64,000 nucleotides of DNA from Prochlorococcus marinus CUG1416 (GCF_017695965.1 NZ_JAAORM010000005.1:1-64000); one strand, 5' to 3'. Shown: positions 1 through 7,091, counted from the stretch's first letter. Made by a program: numbers and translations. Notes: generated by a model not told the origin, from the sequence alone.

Positions 1-38
1 GTAACCAGAATCCAACAAAAATTTTGAGGTAATTAATT

Positions 39-203
39 ATGAATTTTAAAAGATCACCATTCGCAATTCAAGATAAAAATAAAAAAGATCTTGATTATGC
101 AAAAGATTATCCAACTATTGCAGATTTAATGCGAGAACAGAATGTCCTAAATAATAAGGAGAATACAGTTCACCATAGAAGAGATTTAGATTCTCTTGGT
201 TAG
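39..203 (+). CDS. small hypothetical protein, 54 aa
   Basis: An ATG-initiated frame of 54 codons, with a GAGG-like Shine-Dalgarno about 10 bases upstream. The product is charged and soluble, beginning MNFKRSPFAIQDKN and ending HHRRDLDSLG. I do not recognise a family. The first 29 bases around its start (38-66) match the start region of the next gene (223-251) at 25 of 29 positions, so the two small genes may share a duplicated 5' end. It lies 20 bp before that gene and could be co-transcribed with it. Confidence 0.5.
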   Translation: MNFKRSPFAIQDKNKKDLDYAKDYPTIADLMREQNVLNNKENTVHHRRDLDSLG

Positions 204-223
204 TTTATGACGAATAGCTAGTT

Positions 224-409
224 ATGAATTCTAAAAAATCACTATTCTCAACCCTCAATAATGAGAGAGGCGAAATGAATTATATAAAGGGAGTTTACAA
301 GAGAAGGATTCAAGCTGAAATTGAATCTTATCAAGATTCTGATGATGAAGATAAGAGAGATACAATTCAAGCTCAAGATATATTGATGCTTGATAAAATC
401 TCATTTTAG
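224..409 (+). CDS. small hypothetical protein, 61 aa
   Basis: Soluble, charged 61-residue product with an acidic patch (DSDDEDKRD) near residue 40. The N-terminus MNSKKSLF resembles MNFKRSPF of the preceding gene, and the similarity is stronger at the DNA level. It is otherwise unrelated to that gene and unknown to me. No membrane segment or signal peptide is visible. Confidence 0.5.
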   Translation: MNSKKSLFSTLNNERGEMNYIKGVYKRRIQAEIESYQDSDDEDKRDTIQAQDILMLDKISF

Positions 410-737
410 TGAACATTTATTGATTGGCGAACCAATATTCATGATACTAATTTAGTAGAGATTAATTTACTGCTTCCATTGCAATTAGTGAATTAATATA
501 TCCTCTTTCTCAAAAAATATATTATCTTAGCATCCTTTTTTTTCTATCTCGGTTAAAACAAGAAACCCCTCCAGAAATTCCAAATACTGAAGGGGTTATA
601 AAATTGACTCGTACTATATAAAGTCAATCTTTCTCTTGGAGTAAACGTAGAGTGTACTCAATGAGGTTTGGCCTCAATTAATTTATAGCAATAAAATTAA
701 AATTTAACGAAAATTGCTGATGAGATTAGCTTTTAAT
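410..737. other. intergenic stretch with one inverted repeat
   Basis: No open frame here that I can support. It contains an inverted repeat at 564-597 (AACCCCT / AGGGGTT, loop 20 nt) followed on the minus strand by TTTCTTGTTTT. That could terminate the minus-strand gene ending at 738. A short IR, TGAGG/CCTCA, lies near 670-685. A small RNA is possible but nothing identifies one. Confidence 0.4.
560..597 (-). terminator. possible minus-strand terminator
   Basis: Seven-base-pair stem AACCCCT/AGGGGTT with a long loop. Read on the minus strand it is followed by a T-rich tail. The long loop and the 140-nt distance from the nearest minus-strand stop keep this tentative. Confidence 0.35.
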
Positions 738-905
738 TCATAAGGTAATATTTTCATCCTCAAGTTTTTTCTTGAGTTCTATAGGCATATAATCAATATC
801 TTTCTTAATTGCATCAATTGCATCTTTATACTTTTCAGGTTCAGCTAAAAGCATTTTTATCAAATTGTATTGACTTTCTATTTCTTGAGAAGAGAATTTT
901 CCCAT
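738..905 (-). CDS. small hypothetical protein, 55 aa
   Basis: ATG-initiated frame of 55 codons ending in TGA. The product is helical and charged (starts MGKFSSQEIESQYNLIK, ends ENITL), with no membrane segment. The amphipathic pattern suggests one or two alpha-helices. Family unknown to me. Coding character (K/E/D/I rich, no long low-complexity run) supports it being real. Confidence 0.5.
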   Translation of the reverse strand: MGKFSSQEIESQYNLIKMLLAEPEKYKDAIDAIKKDIDYMPIELKKKLEDENITL

Positions 906-1071
906 AAAATAAGAGGGTTATATCTCTCAATATTAAATCGACTGTCAATAATTTCAAATGAAAGAATAATTACTATTTTTATCATAGAAAGATCTTCATT
1001 TAATAATTAAGAGAACATATAGATATTGAAAAGCTTCCTCAAAGTTAATTTGAATGTTACACAATTAGAAT

Positions 1072-1218
1072 ATGTCAGATCCAGTTCTCTATCTATCTAT
1101 GGTTTTGGGATTTGGAGGTGTTTATGTATTAATCTCTTCTTTCCATGATGATGATGATGGTGATGATGATGGAGAAAAATATATTTATAATCTCGAACTC
1201 ACCAACTTAGCTAAGTAG
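1072..1218 (+). CDS. small single-pass membrane protein with poly-Asp stretch, 48 aa
   Basis: The product has one hydrophobic helix (about residues 5-22, LYLSMVLGFGGVYVLISSF). Next comes an acidic run, HDDDDGDDDGE, encoded by repeated GATGATGATG, then a short polar tail. Such an acidic stretch beside a membrane anchor could bind cations, but that is inference. No close family is recognised. The trinucleotide tract is a likely site of length variation between strains. Confidence 0.55.
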   Translation: MSDPVLYLSMVLGFGGVYVLISSFHDDDDGDDDGEKYIYNLELTNLAK

Positions 1219-1270
1219 TTGAATATTGGAAAGTGATAAAAGCTAATCTTTCAAATATTAAACCTTTCAT

Positions 1271-1909
1271 CTAGAACAAACTCATTTGATCAGTTTGTTT
1301 TTTATTAACTTGTTCTGATACCCATCCATCTGGTGACCAACCCATCATTATTGGCAGTAAACCTTTTAATTCATAAAAATCTTTTACCTTTTCAGTCCAA
1401 TTTTCCTCATATCCATTTGGCACCACAACAGGCATGCGGTGATGTAAAGGTTTAATTAGATCATTTGGTTCAGTTGTCAAAACACAGCAACTTTCTATTT
1501 CAGCACCATTCTGCGAAGCCCATTTGCTCCAGATTCCTGCCAACCAAAAAGTCTCGTAATTTTCTTTACGAATACGGTATTTTTTCTCGAAAAAACCACT
1601 TGCAGGTATTAAACATCTCTTATATCTCCAACTTCCACTAAATAATTTGTTTTCTTCAACGGTTTCTGATCTTGCATTAAATGGTCTTGTTTTTTTTTCA
1701 TCAAATGGATTTTTAACCCAGGGCGGAATAAAACCCCAAGACATAAAGGTTGTTTTCATTTTGCCCTCATTCTTAATCACGAGAACTGGATCACCTGGTC
1801 TAACTAATTTTTGAGTCTCATATTTAATATCAAGTCCACATGGATAGTCTTGTTTCAAAACTTTAGGCAAATTATTAAATTCGGTATTAAGTTCAAATCT
1901 TCCGCACAT
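1271..1909 (-). CDS. SRAP domain protein (HMCES/YedK family)
   Basis: A 212-residue SOS-response-associated peptidase (SRAP) protein. In this family Cys2 becomes the N-terminus after Met removal and forms a thiazolidine crosslink with abasic sites in single-stranded DNA, shielding them. Seen here: the N-terminal MCGRFEL signature, FNARSE (N78, R80, E82), E108 in PASGFFE, and the HHRMPVV motif with H156/H157. The length is typical of bacterial family members. The residue after Glu108 is Lys where Trp is common (GFFEW). It probably protects DNA in stalled forks. It stands alone, with no SOS neighbours visible. Confidence 0.93.
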   Translation of the reverse strand: MCGRFELNTEFNNLPKVLKQDYPCGLDIKYETQKLVRPGDPVLVIKNEGKMKTTFMSWGFIPPWVKNPFDEKKTRPFNARSETVEENKLFSGSWRYKRCLIPASGFFEKKYRIRKENYETFWLAGIWSKWASQNGAEIESCCVLTTEPNDLIKPLHHRMPVVVPNGYEENWTEKVKDFYELKGLLPIMMGWSPDGWVSEQVNKKQTDQMSLF

Positions 1910-2001
1910 TTTTACAAAAACCCTATTAAAAACTCACTTTTAAAAAACGAGCTAATTTATTCTTATTTTAAATCTAATGTCAATTAAGACTTTTGATATT
2001 T

Positions 2002-2115
2002 TTACTTATTACTAGTTTTAGGTAGTCGGTAAGCATATGCCTCAAATCTAGAAAGAAATATAGGTTCATTTCCTATATTTTCAACTAAATGCTTATAGTT
2101 AATATGACTTTCCAT
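2002..2115 (-). CDS. possible small protein, 37 aa
   Basis: ATG-to-TAA frame of 37 codons between the SRAP and DUF3303 genes, same strand. Product begins MESHINYKHLVENIGN and ends YRLPKTSNK. No motif or membrane segment. It might be a genuine small gene because codon use looks like its neighbours, but length alone cannot separate it from chance. Confidence 0.35.
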   Translation of the reverse strand: MESHINYKHLVENIGNEPIFLSRFEAYAYRLPKTSNK

Positions 2116-2146
2116 AAATGATTAAATCTAAAAATAAATTCTAATT

Positions 2147-2452
2147 CTAGGCTGTTTCAATTTCTTTATGCACAGAAAGAAATTCCTGGTCTGTTAAAAC
2201 AGGTGTGACTTCAATTTCTACTCCAAAATTATCGACCCAGATACTACTCCATTTCCAAATGTTCTGATGGTTTGAAGATTCCACAATCGCCCAACCATTA
2301 GCTCCCTCAGGGTTTACTACACGATTAACAACTTTAAAACCATCAAACTCATCACCTTCGCATCCTCCTTCCACAAAGCCAGCAAAAGCCTCTGCACCTT
2401 GCATATGACTCTCTTGATCTGGGAATTGCCAGTGAACAATGTAAGTTTGCAT
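2147..2452 (-). CDS. DUF3303-like protein, 101 aa
   Basis: A small soluble protein beginning MQTYIVHWQFPDQE, with a central GWAIVES strand and the C-terminal pattern VEIEVTPVL. This matches the ferredoxin-like alpha/beta fold of DUF3303 proteins as I remember them (N-terminal beta strand YxVxW, later G.a.VE, then f.vxPV). Function unknown. The gene is preceded by an A+T-rich leader with no distinctive promoter. I am fairly sure of the family but not of any role. Confidence 0.65.
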   Translation of the reverse strand: MQTYIVHWQFPDQESHMQGAEAFAGFVEGGCEGDEFDGFKVVNRVVNPEGANGWAIVESSNHQNIWKWSSIWVDNFGVEIEVTPVLTDQEFLSVHKEIETA

Positions 2453-2539
2453 AACTAAAATAATTTTTTTTAATTATTAATTATCGAATTTAAAAATTAA
2501 ATAAAAAATCTTTAAACACTAATTTAAAAAAGATATAAG

Positions 2540-2640
2540 CATAAATAGTCAAAAAAAAAGACTCTTGCGAGCCTAGGTGATGGGGATTTCTATCATGACA
2601 AATTAAACTGAAACTAACAACCCCATCAATAGGTAATTTT
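2540..2640 (+). ncRNA. candidate small RNA, copy 1 of a repeated motif
   Basis: The element GGTGATGGGGATT (2576-2588) recurs exactly at 2689-2701. In this copy TGATGGGG (2578-2585) can pair perfectly with CCCCATCA (2621-2628) across a 35-nt loop. No open frame covers it. Boundaries are guessed, and no strong terminator follows, only a short T-run near 2637. Confidence 0.3.
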
Positions 2641-2680
2641 TATTACTTACAAACACCATATGTAGTGCTAGTATTTTAAA

Positions 2681-2743
2681 AAGGGCTGGGTGATGGGGAT
2701 TATCCCGCTTTTTGATTAGGGCGAAGCTTACGCCCTTTTTTTT
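2681..2743 (+). ncRNA. candidate small RNA with its own promoter and terminator
   Basis: An extended -10-like element (TGC TAGTAT, 2666-2674) is followed about 7 nt later by a 63-nt non-coding stretch. It carries GGTGATGGGGATT, a short GGGA/TCCC hairpin (2696-2706), and ends in a G+C-rich stem AGGGCG/CGCCCT with eight T. The promoter-to-terminator layout in an intergenic region with no ORF is typical of a free-standing sRNA. I cannot match it to a named Yfr RNA. Confidence 0.5.
2718..2743 (+). terminator. rho-independent terminator of the 2.68-kb sRNA
   Basis: Stem AGGGCG (2718-2723) / CGCCCT (2731-2736) with loop AAGCTTA, followed by a run of eight T. This is one of the strongest terminators in the window and lies on the plus strand. 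Confidence 0.8.
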
Positions 2744-2853
2744 ATGGAAAAATTTACTTTAATCAATAAAAATAGATCGAGGATAAAAGTATTTGAACCG
2801 TTTGAAGATAGTTCAAATCCTTCACCTATTATTAATCTATTATTAATGCAATT

Positions 2854-3003
2854 ATGATTTCTTATGGTTGTGTTTATAAACGATCAAGTAAGCCAGTTAT
2901 GAAAGGCTCAAGGGTTGAATCTATCGAAGAAGCGAGAAAAGAATATAAAGAACTATTAGTGGAGGGATGGAAGAAAACTTATAGATCCAAGAGTTTTTTT
3001 TAA
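2854..3003 (+). CDS. small basic hypothetical protein, 49 aa
   Basis: The product (starts MISYGCVYKRSSKPVMKGSR, ends KTYRSKSFF) is strongly basic and carries a predicted amphipathic helix ESIEEARKEYKELLVEGWKK. It is soluble, with no signal peptide. A 37-codon ATG frame (2744-2857) ends in an ATGA overlap with this start, but that frame begins right at the upstream terminator T-run, so I do not call it. Family unknown; the helix is compatible with a nucleic-acid or protein-binding peptide. Confidence 0.5.
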   Translation: MISYGCVYKRSSKPVMKGSRVESIEEARKEYKELLVEGWKKTYRSKSFF

Positions 3004-3324
3004 ATGGTTAATAGGTTTACTTTACCTAAAATTTGAAATTATTAAAAAGTAATTGCTATTTTATAAGAATGAATCACTTTTTCTTATTTCTCATTTGATA
3101 TTGCATAGTAGCTTTTAGGTGTTGCAATTCTTTTTCTCAAGTCTAAATTATTTTTTATAATTCTTGATTACTAGCAATATTTTTGGGAGATATATTACTT
3201 GAAATTTATATTATTGAAAAAGCGAACTTTTTAGCAATAGTAAATTACCAATAAGTATTAGCGCCTATTGATGAGGATAATTTATCTAGATAAATTAGGC
3301 AGAATATAAAATTAGGGGGAATTT
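3004..3324. other. intergenic stretch without a supportable gene
   Basis: Very A+T rich. On the minus strand a frame at about 3090-3190 encodes a protein-like string (LDLRKRIATPKSYYAIS) but has no ATG, GTG or TTG start, so it is either a remnant or chance. Near the right end a good Shine-Dalgarno (AGGGGGA, about 3314-3320) serves the next gene. Confidence 0.4.
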
Positions 3325-3468
3325 ATGAGTGGAGATTATGAGACACTAGAAATTAATCAACCAAAAATCTCATATTTTCAGAAAAGATCCGAAAATAATA
3401 CAGAATGGTTAGATGAATTAATCAATAAAATTGAAGACATGAAAAATAACATTTCCAAAGCTGCTTAA
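3325..3468 (+). CDS. small helical protein, 47 aa, possibly a frameshifted longer gene
   Basis: ATG start with a strong AGGGGGA ribosome binding site. The 47-residue product (MSGDYETLEINQPK...) ends in a coiled-coil-like helix, EWLDELINKIEDMKNNISKAA. Immediately after the stop, coding-looking sequence continues in the +1 frame (KLLNERQSAKGIREICKNKIA) and then back in the original frame (YNEELKDLYLREVIDRNKEYK). That last segment stops at 3583-3585 in an ATGA overlap with the next gene. This suggests an ancestral gene of about 85 codons broken by two compensating indels; the inference is moderate because each segment is short. Confidence 0.45.
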   Translation: MSGDYETLEINQPKISYFQKRSENNTEWLDELINKIEDMKNNISKAA

Positions 3469-3581
3469 TGAAAGACAAAGTGCTAAGGGAATAAGAGAAA
3501 TTTGTAAAAATAAAATTGCTACAATGAAGAGCTAAAAGATTTATATTTAAGAGAAGTTATTGACAGAAATAAAGAATACAA

Positions 3582-3800
3582 ATGAGATCAAATATTCGAC
3601 TATCTACAAACATTCTTTTAGTTATTGGTACTTTTGCTATTGCTTTAAAGATTGCTCCAATAGCAGAGGTATATCAGGAAAAAAATTTATGTATTAAATA
3701 TTTAAAACATCAAATAGATCGAGACAAACTTATCAAAAGACTAAAAATAGTCAAACAAGCAAATCCATCTAGTATTTGTGACTCTATCCTTAAAAGTTAA
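3582..3800 (+). CDS. small secreted or membrane-anchored protein, 72 aa
   Basis: N-terminal hydrophobic segment (about residues 9-26, NILLVIGTFAIALKIAPI), then a basic helical domain with two Cys, KNLCIKYLKHQ and SSICDS, in the C-terminal half. The single segment could be a signal anchor, with the Cys pair in the periplasm. The start overlaps the end of coding-like sequence upstream (ATGA). The gene sits 2 bp before the MauE-like pseudogene and heads the metal-handling cluster. Family unknown. Confidence 0.55.
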   Translation: MRSNIRLSTNILLVIGTFAIALKIAPIAEVYQEKNLCIKYLKHQIDRDKLIKRLKIVKQANPSSICDSILKS

Positions 3801-3802
3801 AA

Positions 3803-4257
3803 ATGAAGATTAAGTCATTTACCCCCTTAATTGCAGTCTTTGCTACTTCATTTCTGATAACCATTACATTACTTAAAAGTTTCCAAATTTTTATGGGGAT
3901 ATCAATTTGTCTTTTAGCGATGCTCAAGCTTATGGATATTGAAGCTTTTGGAACAAGTTATAAGAAATATGATTTAATATATTCTAAATTTGATGTCTGG
4001 ATATATATATTTATCCTTTTTGCGAATTATGAATTGGAATAAGTTTTCTTGATTCTTCTCCACCCTCTTTAATTATTTTTATTGCCCTAATTTTAGGAAT
4101 TTCTGGAATTATTTCAGTATTTAAGGCTGTTTATTTGGATAAATTAAAATTAAATTGTGCATGTATTGATGGATATGCAAAAACTCCTTTGGGAATTATT
4201 AGTTTTACCGAAAATCTTTTAATGGCAATTATGAGTGTTTTAATTTTGATTAAATAG
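3803..4257 (+). pseudogene. MauE/DoxX-like redox-associated membrane protein, broken
   Basis: The first 64 codons give an integral membrane protein with the pattern LLAMLKLMDIEAFGTSYKKY, typical of MauE-like proteins (G-K-L-D-x-x-x-F, then KYDL). The reading frame is then lost. If two bases are removed from the ATATATATAT tract at 4001-4010, translation continues as VWIYIYPFCEL, meets TGA at 4030-4032 where GGA (Gly) is expected, and goes on as IGISFLDS. It then runs through two membrane segments to NCACIDGYAKTPLGIISFTENLLMA and a TAG at 4255-4257. The NCAC and SFTENLLMA motifs belong to the same family. So the gene carries both a dinucleotide slip and a nonsense codon. Only residues 1-79 can be made as it stands. 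Confidence 0.75.
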
Positions 4258-4318
4258 CGATTTTATAAATTTTCATTTGTGGTTATTTTAAATATTAAAT
4301 TTAATCGTCGTAATTAGT

Positions 4319-4837
4319 ATGGCACTTAAAGAAATATTTATGAAAAGAGGATTTTTAAATTATCTGATTTTTTCTGGAATTCTTTTTACAAATATAATTA
4401 ATCCAAATAAGAGTATTGCTTTAACTCAAGAAAATACAGATATCCCAAAAGTTGTTTCTTACAGATCAGCATCATGTGGTTGTTGCAAAAAATGGATCAT
4501 TCATTTAAGAGATAATGGATTAGAAGTTCTTGATAATATAGTTGAGGATGTTTCAGTAATTAAAAACCAATATCAAATTCCCAATAATCTGAGATCATGT
4601 CACTCTGCTCAAATAGCTAACTATACGATTGAAGGACATGTCCCGATTGAATCAATCAACAAACTTTTTAGAGATAAACCAAATATCAATGGGATAGCAG
4701 TTCCCGGCATGCCACTTGGCTCTCCAGGGATGGAAATTCATTCTCACGACTCTCACTCTCATGATTATGAGAACTACAAAGTAGTTTCATTTAGTAAAAC
4801 TGGCAAAACAAAAATATTTGATAAAGTCTATCCTTAA
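4319..4837 (+). CDS. DUF411 metal-binding-type exported protein
   Basis: A 172-residue protein with an N-terminal hydrophobic signal (about residues 11-30), then the DUF411 domain. Visible motifs are CGCCKKW (C53, C55, C56), SCHSA (C95, H96), GHVP (H108) and GIAVPGMPLGSPGME, all characteristic of the family. A His-rich segment, EIHSHDSHSHDYE, follows. DUF411 proteins are often found with copper-resistance genes, so periplasmic metal binding is likely. An internal ATG at codon 8 (MKRGFLNYL) is an equally good or better start for a signal peptide. It lies between a MauE-like pseudogene and a DUF3721 gene. Confidence 0.85.
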   Translation: MALKEIFMKRGFLNYLIFSGILFTNIINPNKSIALTQENTDIPKVVSYRSASCGCCKKWIIHLRDNGLEVLDNIVEDVSVIKNQYQIPNNLRSCHSAQIANYTIEGHVPIESINKLFRDKPNINGIAVPGMPLGSPGMEIHSHDSHSHDYENYKVVSFSKTGKTKIFDKVYP

Positions 4838-4859
4838 TACAAATACTTGATTTGAAATA

Positions 4860-5081
4860 ATGCATATTTTTCTTAGAAATTTTAAATTTTTTATTTTTTT
4901 ATACTCCTTATCTCTAAATTTCAATAGTTATTCGCATGCACATATGAGGGGTACATTTCTTTATGCAAAGGACGCCGAAAATAGATCTTTAGAGCTTGGT
5001 TGCGAAGGAATACATAAGAATCAAGATAAATGGATGCCATGCAAAAACGAAAAAGAATTACATATATATTTGAGGAAATAG
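4860..5081 (+). CDS. DUF3721-like exported small protein, 73 aa
   Basis: N-terminal signal peptide (KFFIFLYSLSLNFNSYSHA), followed by a short domain: HMRGTFLYAKDAENRSLELGCEG, then a His (IHKNQDKWMPC) and a final Cys. The pattern of tandem A-E-x-x-x-x-E-L-G-C plus H-x-x-x-x-K-W-M-P-C is how I remember DUF3721, a small family in marine picocyanobacteria. The paired Cys and His residues suggest metal or redox chemistry. The stop TAG is directly followed by the next ATG (5082), which implies translational coupling. Confidence 0.65.
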   Translation: MHIFLRNFKFFIFLYSLSLNFNSYSHAHMRGTFLYAKDAENRSLELGCEGIHKNQDKWMPCKNEKELHIYLRK

Positions 5082-5342
5082 ATGGAAAAATTAAAAACAA
5101 ATCAAAGAAAAATTCACAGAAAAATAACCGCAATTTCAGCAATCCCTTTACTAATTACTATTGTATCTGGGACTATTTATAGTATTCTTCAACCACTAGG
5201 AATAGATGCTTTTTGGTTAATAAAATGGCATACAGGTAATTTTGGCATTATTAATTTGCAACCTTTTTACTCGATATTTCTTGGTATAGCTTCAATAATC
5301 TCAATAATATCTGGCGTTAAACTATTACAAAAAAAATCTTAG
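5082..5342 (+). CDS. small PepSY-like membrane protein, 86 aa
   Basis: Two hydrophobic helices (about residues 17-37 and 60-80) around a polar loop with IKWHTGNFG. The N-terminal RKIHRKITAISAIPLLITIVSG matches the first transmembrane helix of PepSY-associated membrane proteins (often R-K-x-H-R, then G). Such proteins frequently accompany metal or redox genes. It starts immediately after the DUF3721 stop and is probably the last gene of the operon. It is much shorter than full PepSY_TM proteins. Confidence 0.6.
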   Translation: MEKLKTNQRKIHRKITAISAIPLLITIVSGTIYSILQPLGIDAFWLIKWHTGNFGIINLQPFYSIFLGIASIISIISGVKLLQKKS

Positions 5343-5370
5343 ATATATTCTAAGCCTGGCCAAAATCTAA

Positions 5371-5568
5371 CTAATTAATACTATTTGCGCCGCCACTTAC
5401 TAAGAAAATTATCGCTCCTAGTGCCATTGTTGCTACACCCATATAAGGGTATTTCTTAATTCTTGATTTAGTAATTGGAAGCCATGAAAGGTATCTATCA
5501 GACTTATTTAATTCATTTTTTTGTCTAGGTGGCAATCCTAATTCTTCTCTTCTTTTAGCTTCGCCCAT
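5371..5568 (-). CDS. DUF2839 protein, 65 aa
   Basis: The N-terminus MGEAKRREELGLPPRQK is the signature of DUF2839, a small family of cyanobacteria. A polar linker and one C-terminal membrane helix (about residues 42-60, YMGVATMALGAIIFLVSGG) follow. Function unknown. A second member with the same signature lies at 7773-7988. Convergent with the PepSY-like gene, with 28 bp between the stops. Confidence 0.85.
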   Translation of the reverse strand: MGEAKRREELGLPPRQKNELNKSDRYLSWLPITKSRIKKYPYMGVATMALGAIIFLVSGGANSIN

Positions 5569-5674
5569 AATCTTAAATTTGTTTATTTATCAATATTAAA
5601 AATTATGTTCTACACCTGCGAGTTAACTTTATTAAAAACAGAGGTCCTTTATAGATAAACAAATTATTTAAAAT

Positions 5675-5794
5675 TTATTTAGCCTTCTTTAAATATAGAT
5701 TCTTTGTATTTGCCTGATCTGATGTAAATAACAAAATTAAGATGGTTCCAACTAGAAATGAAAAAATCATTGTCAAACCAATAACTTCAACCAT
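5675..5794 (-). CDS. small single-pass membrane protein, 39 aa
   Basis: Begins MVEVIGLTMIFSFLVG with one membrane helix (residues 4-25) and a basic C-terminus, TSDQANTKNLYLKKAK. The size and topology resemble the low-molecular-mass subunits of thylakoid complexes, but I cannot assign it to one. No Shine-Dalgarno stands out. Confidence 0.5.
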   Translation of the reverse strand: MVEVIGLTMIFSFLVGTILILLFTSDQANTKNLYLKKAK

Positions 5795-5977
5795 TTCAAT
5801 AGGCAGATAATTTAGAAACATTAATGAATAGATATCTTATCTTAAAATTAGCAATTGTATTTTTTTATGTAAAGTAAGTATTCCTCCTTAAATTTCGAAA
5901 AGAACTTTCTGAGACTTTTTAATCTTTATTTATTTTTATTTGCGAGATAAATCTAGTTCTAGCCGATCACAATTTTC

Positions 5978-6268
5978 TTACTTAGCTATTCCTATTTTCT
6001 TAAGCAATTTCAGGTAAGGCAAGGTCCAATTACCAAAGGTAAAAGAGATAGTCGTATTTTTTGTAGTTGGTGATAATGACTTAGAACGTCTATGGGCTAA
6101 TTTAGAAAATATCTTAATAGTCTCTGCTTCTAGATTATCCATATACAATTTTTTTTGAACACCTCGATCTTTCTTTTGGGGCAAATAATTTTCTATAAAC
6201 CATAAAACTTGATCTAAATTTGATTTATTGGGTAAGGTTTTAATTTGTTTATTTTTCTTTTTAAACAT
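5978..6268 (-). CDS. hypothetical basic protein, 96 aa
   Basis: Soluble, Lys-rich product with a Trp-containing helix, NLDQVLWFIENYLPQKKDRG, and a C-terminal TFGNWTLPYLKLLKKIGIAK. No signal peptide. Family not recognised. The high Lys content (including MFKKKNKQIK at the start) may indicate nucleic-acid contact, which is inference. Confidence 0.6.
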   Translation of the reverse strand: MFKKKNKQIKTLPNKSNLDQVLWFIENYLPQKKDRGVQKKLYMDNLEAETIKIFSKLAHRRSKSLSPTTKNTTISFTFGNWTLPYLKLLKKIGIAK

Positions 6269-6408
6269 ATTTATTTAACTATTAATTACTGAATTAAATT
6301 TGCCATTTATAAAATTTAAATCAATAGTAAAAGAATCAAAATTATGTTCTTTTTAATAATCGATAATCGAAAAAATAAATTAATAATTACCTTGTTTTTA
6401 TAAAAATA

Positions 6409-6433
6409 AAAAAAGGGGGATAAATCCCCCTCC
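6409..6433 (-). terminator. rho-independent terminator
   Basis: Stem AGGGGGA (6414-6420) / TCCCCCT (6425-6431) with a 4-nt loop. On the minus strand the stem is followed by seven T. It sits 25 bp beyond the stop of the minus-strand gene 6458-6628. Confidence 0.8.
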
Positions 6434-6457
6434 TATTGATCAGTTTAAAAAAAAAAT

Positions 6458-6628
6458 TTAATTTTTTGAGTTTTTAAATTTCATTTCTTTTTGTGTTTTC
6501 TTGATTCTTTCTTCAAAGACGGATCTTCTGTATGGAGTAACTTCTCCACTTTTAGTTGCCAAAAGTTGGGCTTGATATAGCCTATTGGCTTTTTTGATTT
6601 TTTCTCTTATTTGTAAGAGGTTATTCAT
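6458..6628 (-). CDS. small basic helical protein, 56 aa
   Basis: The product MNNLLQIREKIKKANRLYQA... is rich in Lys and Arg and helical throughout, ending EERIKKTQKEMKFKNSKN. A strong terminator follows. The start ATG overlaps the stop of a 31-codon frame upstream (ATGA). Family unknown to me. Confidence 0.6.
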   Translation of the reverse strand: MNNLLQIREKIKKANRLYQAQLLATKSGEVTPYRRSVFEERIKKTQKEMKFKNSKN

Positions 6629-6720
6629 GGTCTTTTGCAGTTAATGAGAATCCCGTTCCCTACTCCCATATCATGCGTCCAGAGATATAAACTTGGATGA
6701 ACGTTAATGAACGATAACAT
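6625..6720 (-). CDS. possible 31-aa upstream peptide
   Basis: ATG frame (MLSFINVHPSLYLWTHDMGV...NCKRP) whose TGA overlaps the next gene's ATG, a layout that would couple translation. Its DNA is locally G+C richer than its surroundings (GGGAGTAGGGAACGGG on this strand), so it could instead be a structured leader RNA. Kept as a low-confidence candidate. Confidence 0.3.
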   Translation of the reverse strand: MLSFINVHPSLYLWTHDMGVGNGILINCKRP

Positions 6721-6815
6721 CTTCAAAAAAATTCCGCGAGAGTAATTTTTACTAATTATTTTCTCAAAATAAGGACTTTATTAATTGGAAAAAAAATATT
6801 TTAATATTTAGTACA

Positions 6816-7091
6816 TTAGGATAAGAAAATAGTCTGAGAGCCATCATTTTTATTCTGAATAACTATTTTTTTATTTGGGAATATATCTGATAATATTTTC
6901 TTCAAATTTGAATCATCTGAAGAAATTTCATTTTCAATGTTTTTTGAATTAATTTTCCAATTTGCATCTACAAATAATTCTTTATCATCATTTTTTTTTA
7001 TCTCAACTGATGTCTTATTTATAATCTTAAGTAACAATTCGGAATCATAATCTTTAAATTCTTCAGGGCTCTCTTTAAAATTTTCAATCAT
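6816..7091 (-). CDS. hypothetical acidic protein, 91 aa
   Basis: Soluble product starting MIENFKESPEEFKDYDSELL. Alternating strand-like (VEIKKND, LFVDANWKI, KIVIQNKNDGSQTIFLS) and helical segments suggest a small alpha/beta fold. No catalytic motif or signal peptide. Family unknown. Confidence 0.6.
   Translation of the reverse strand: MIENFKESPEEFKDYDSELLLKIINKTSVEIKKNDDKELFVDANWKINSKNIENEISSDDSNLKKILSDIFPNKKIVIQNKNDGSQTIFLS

Noticed and set aside
2744-2857. 37-codon frame starting at the sRNA terminator
   Set aside because: Starts directly after the T-run, so its transcript would be cut; only its ATGA overlap with the next gene speaks for it.
6660-6700. G+C-richer patch looking like a tRNA T-arm (GAATCCCGTTCC)
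   Set aside because: No matching stem or acceptor arm could be found.
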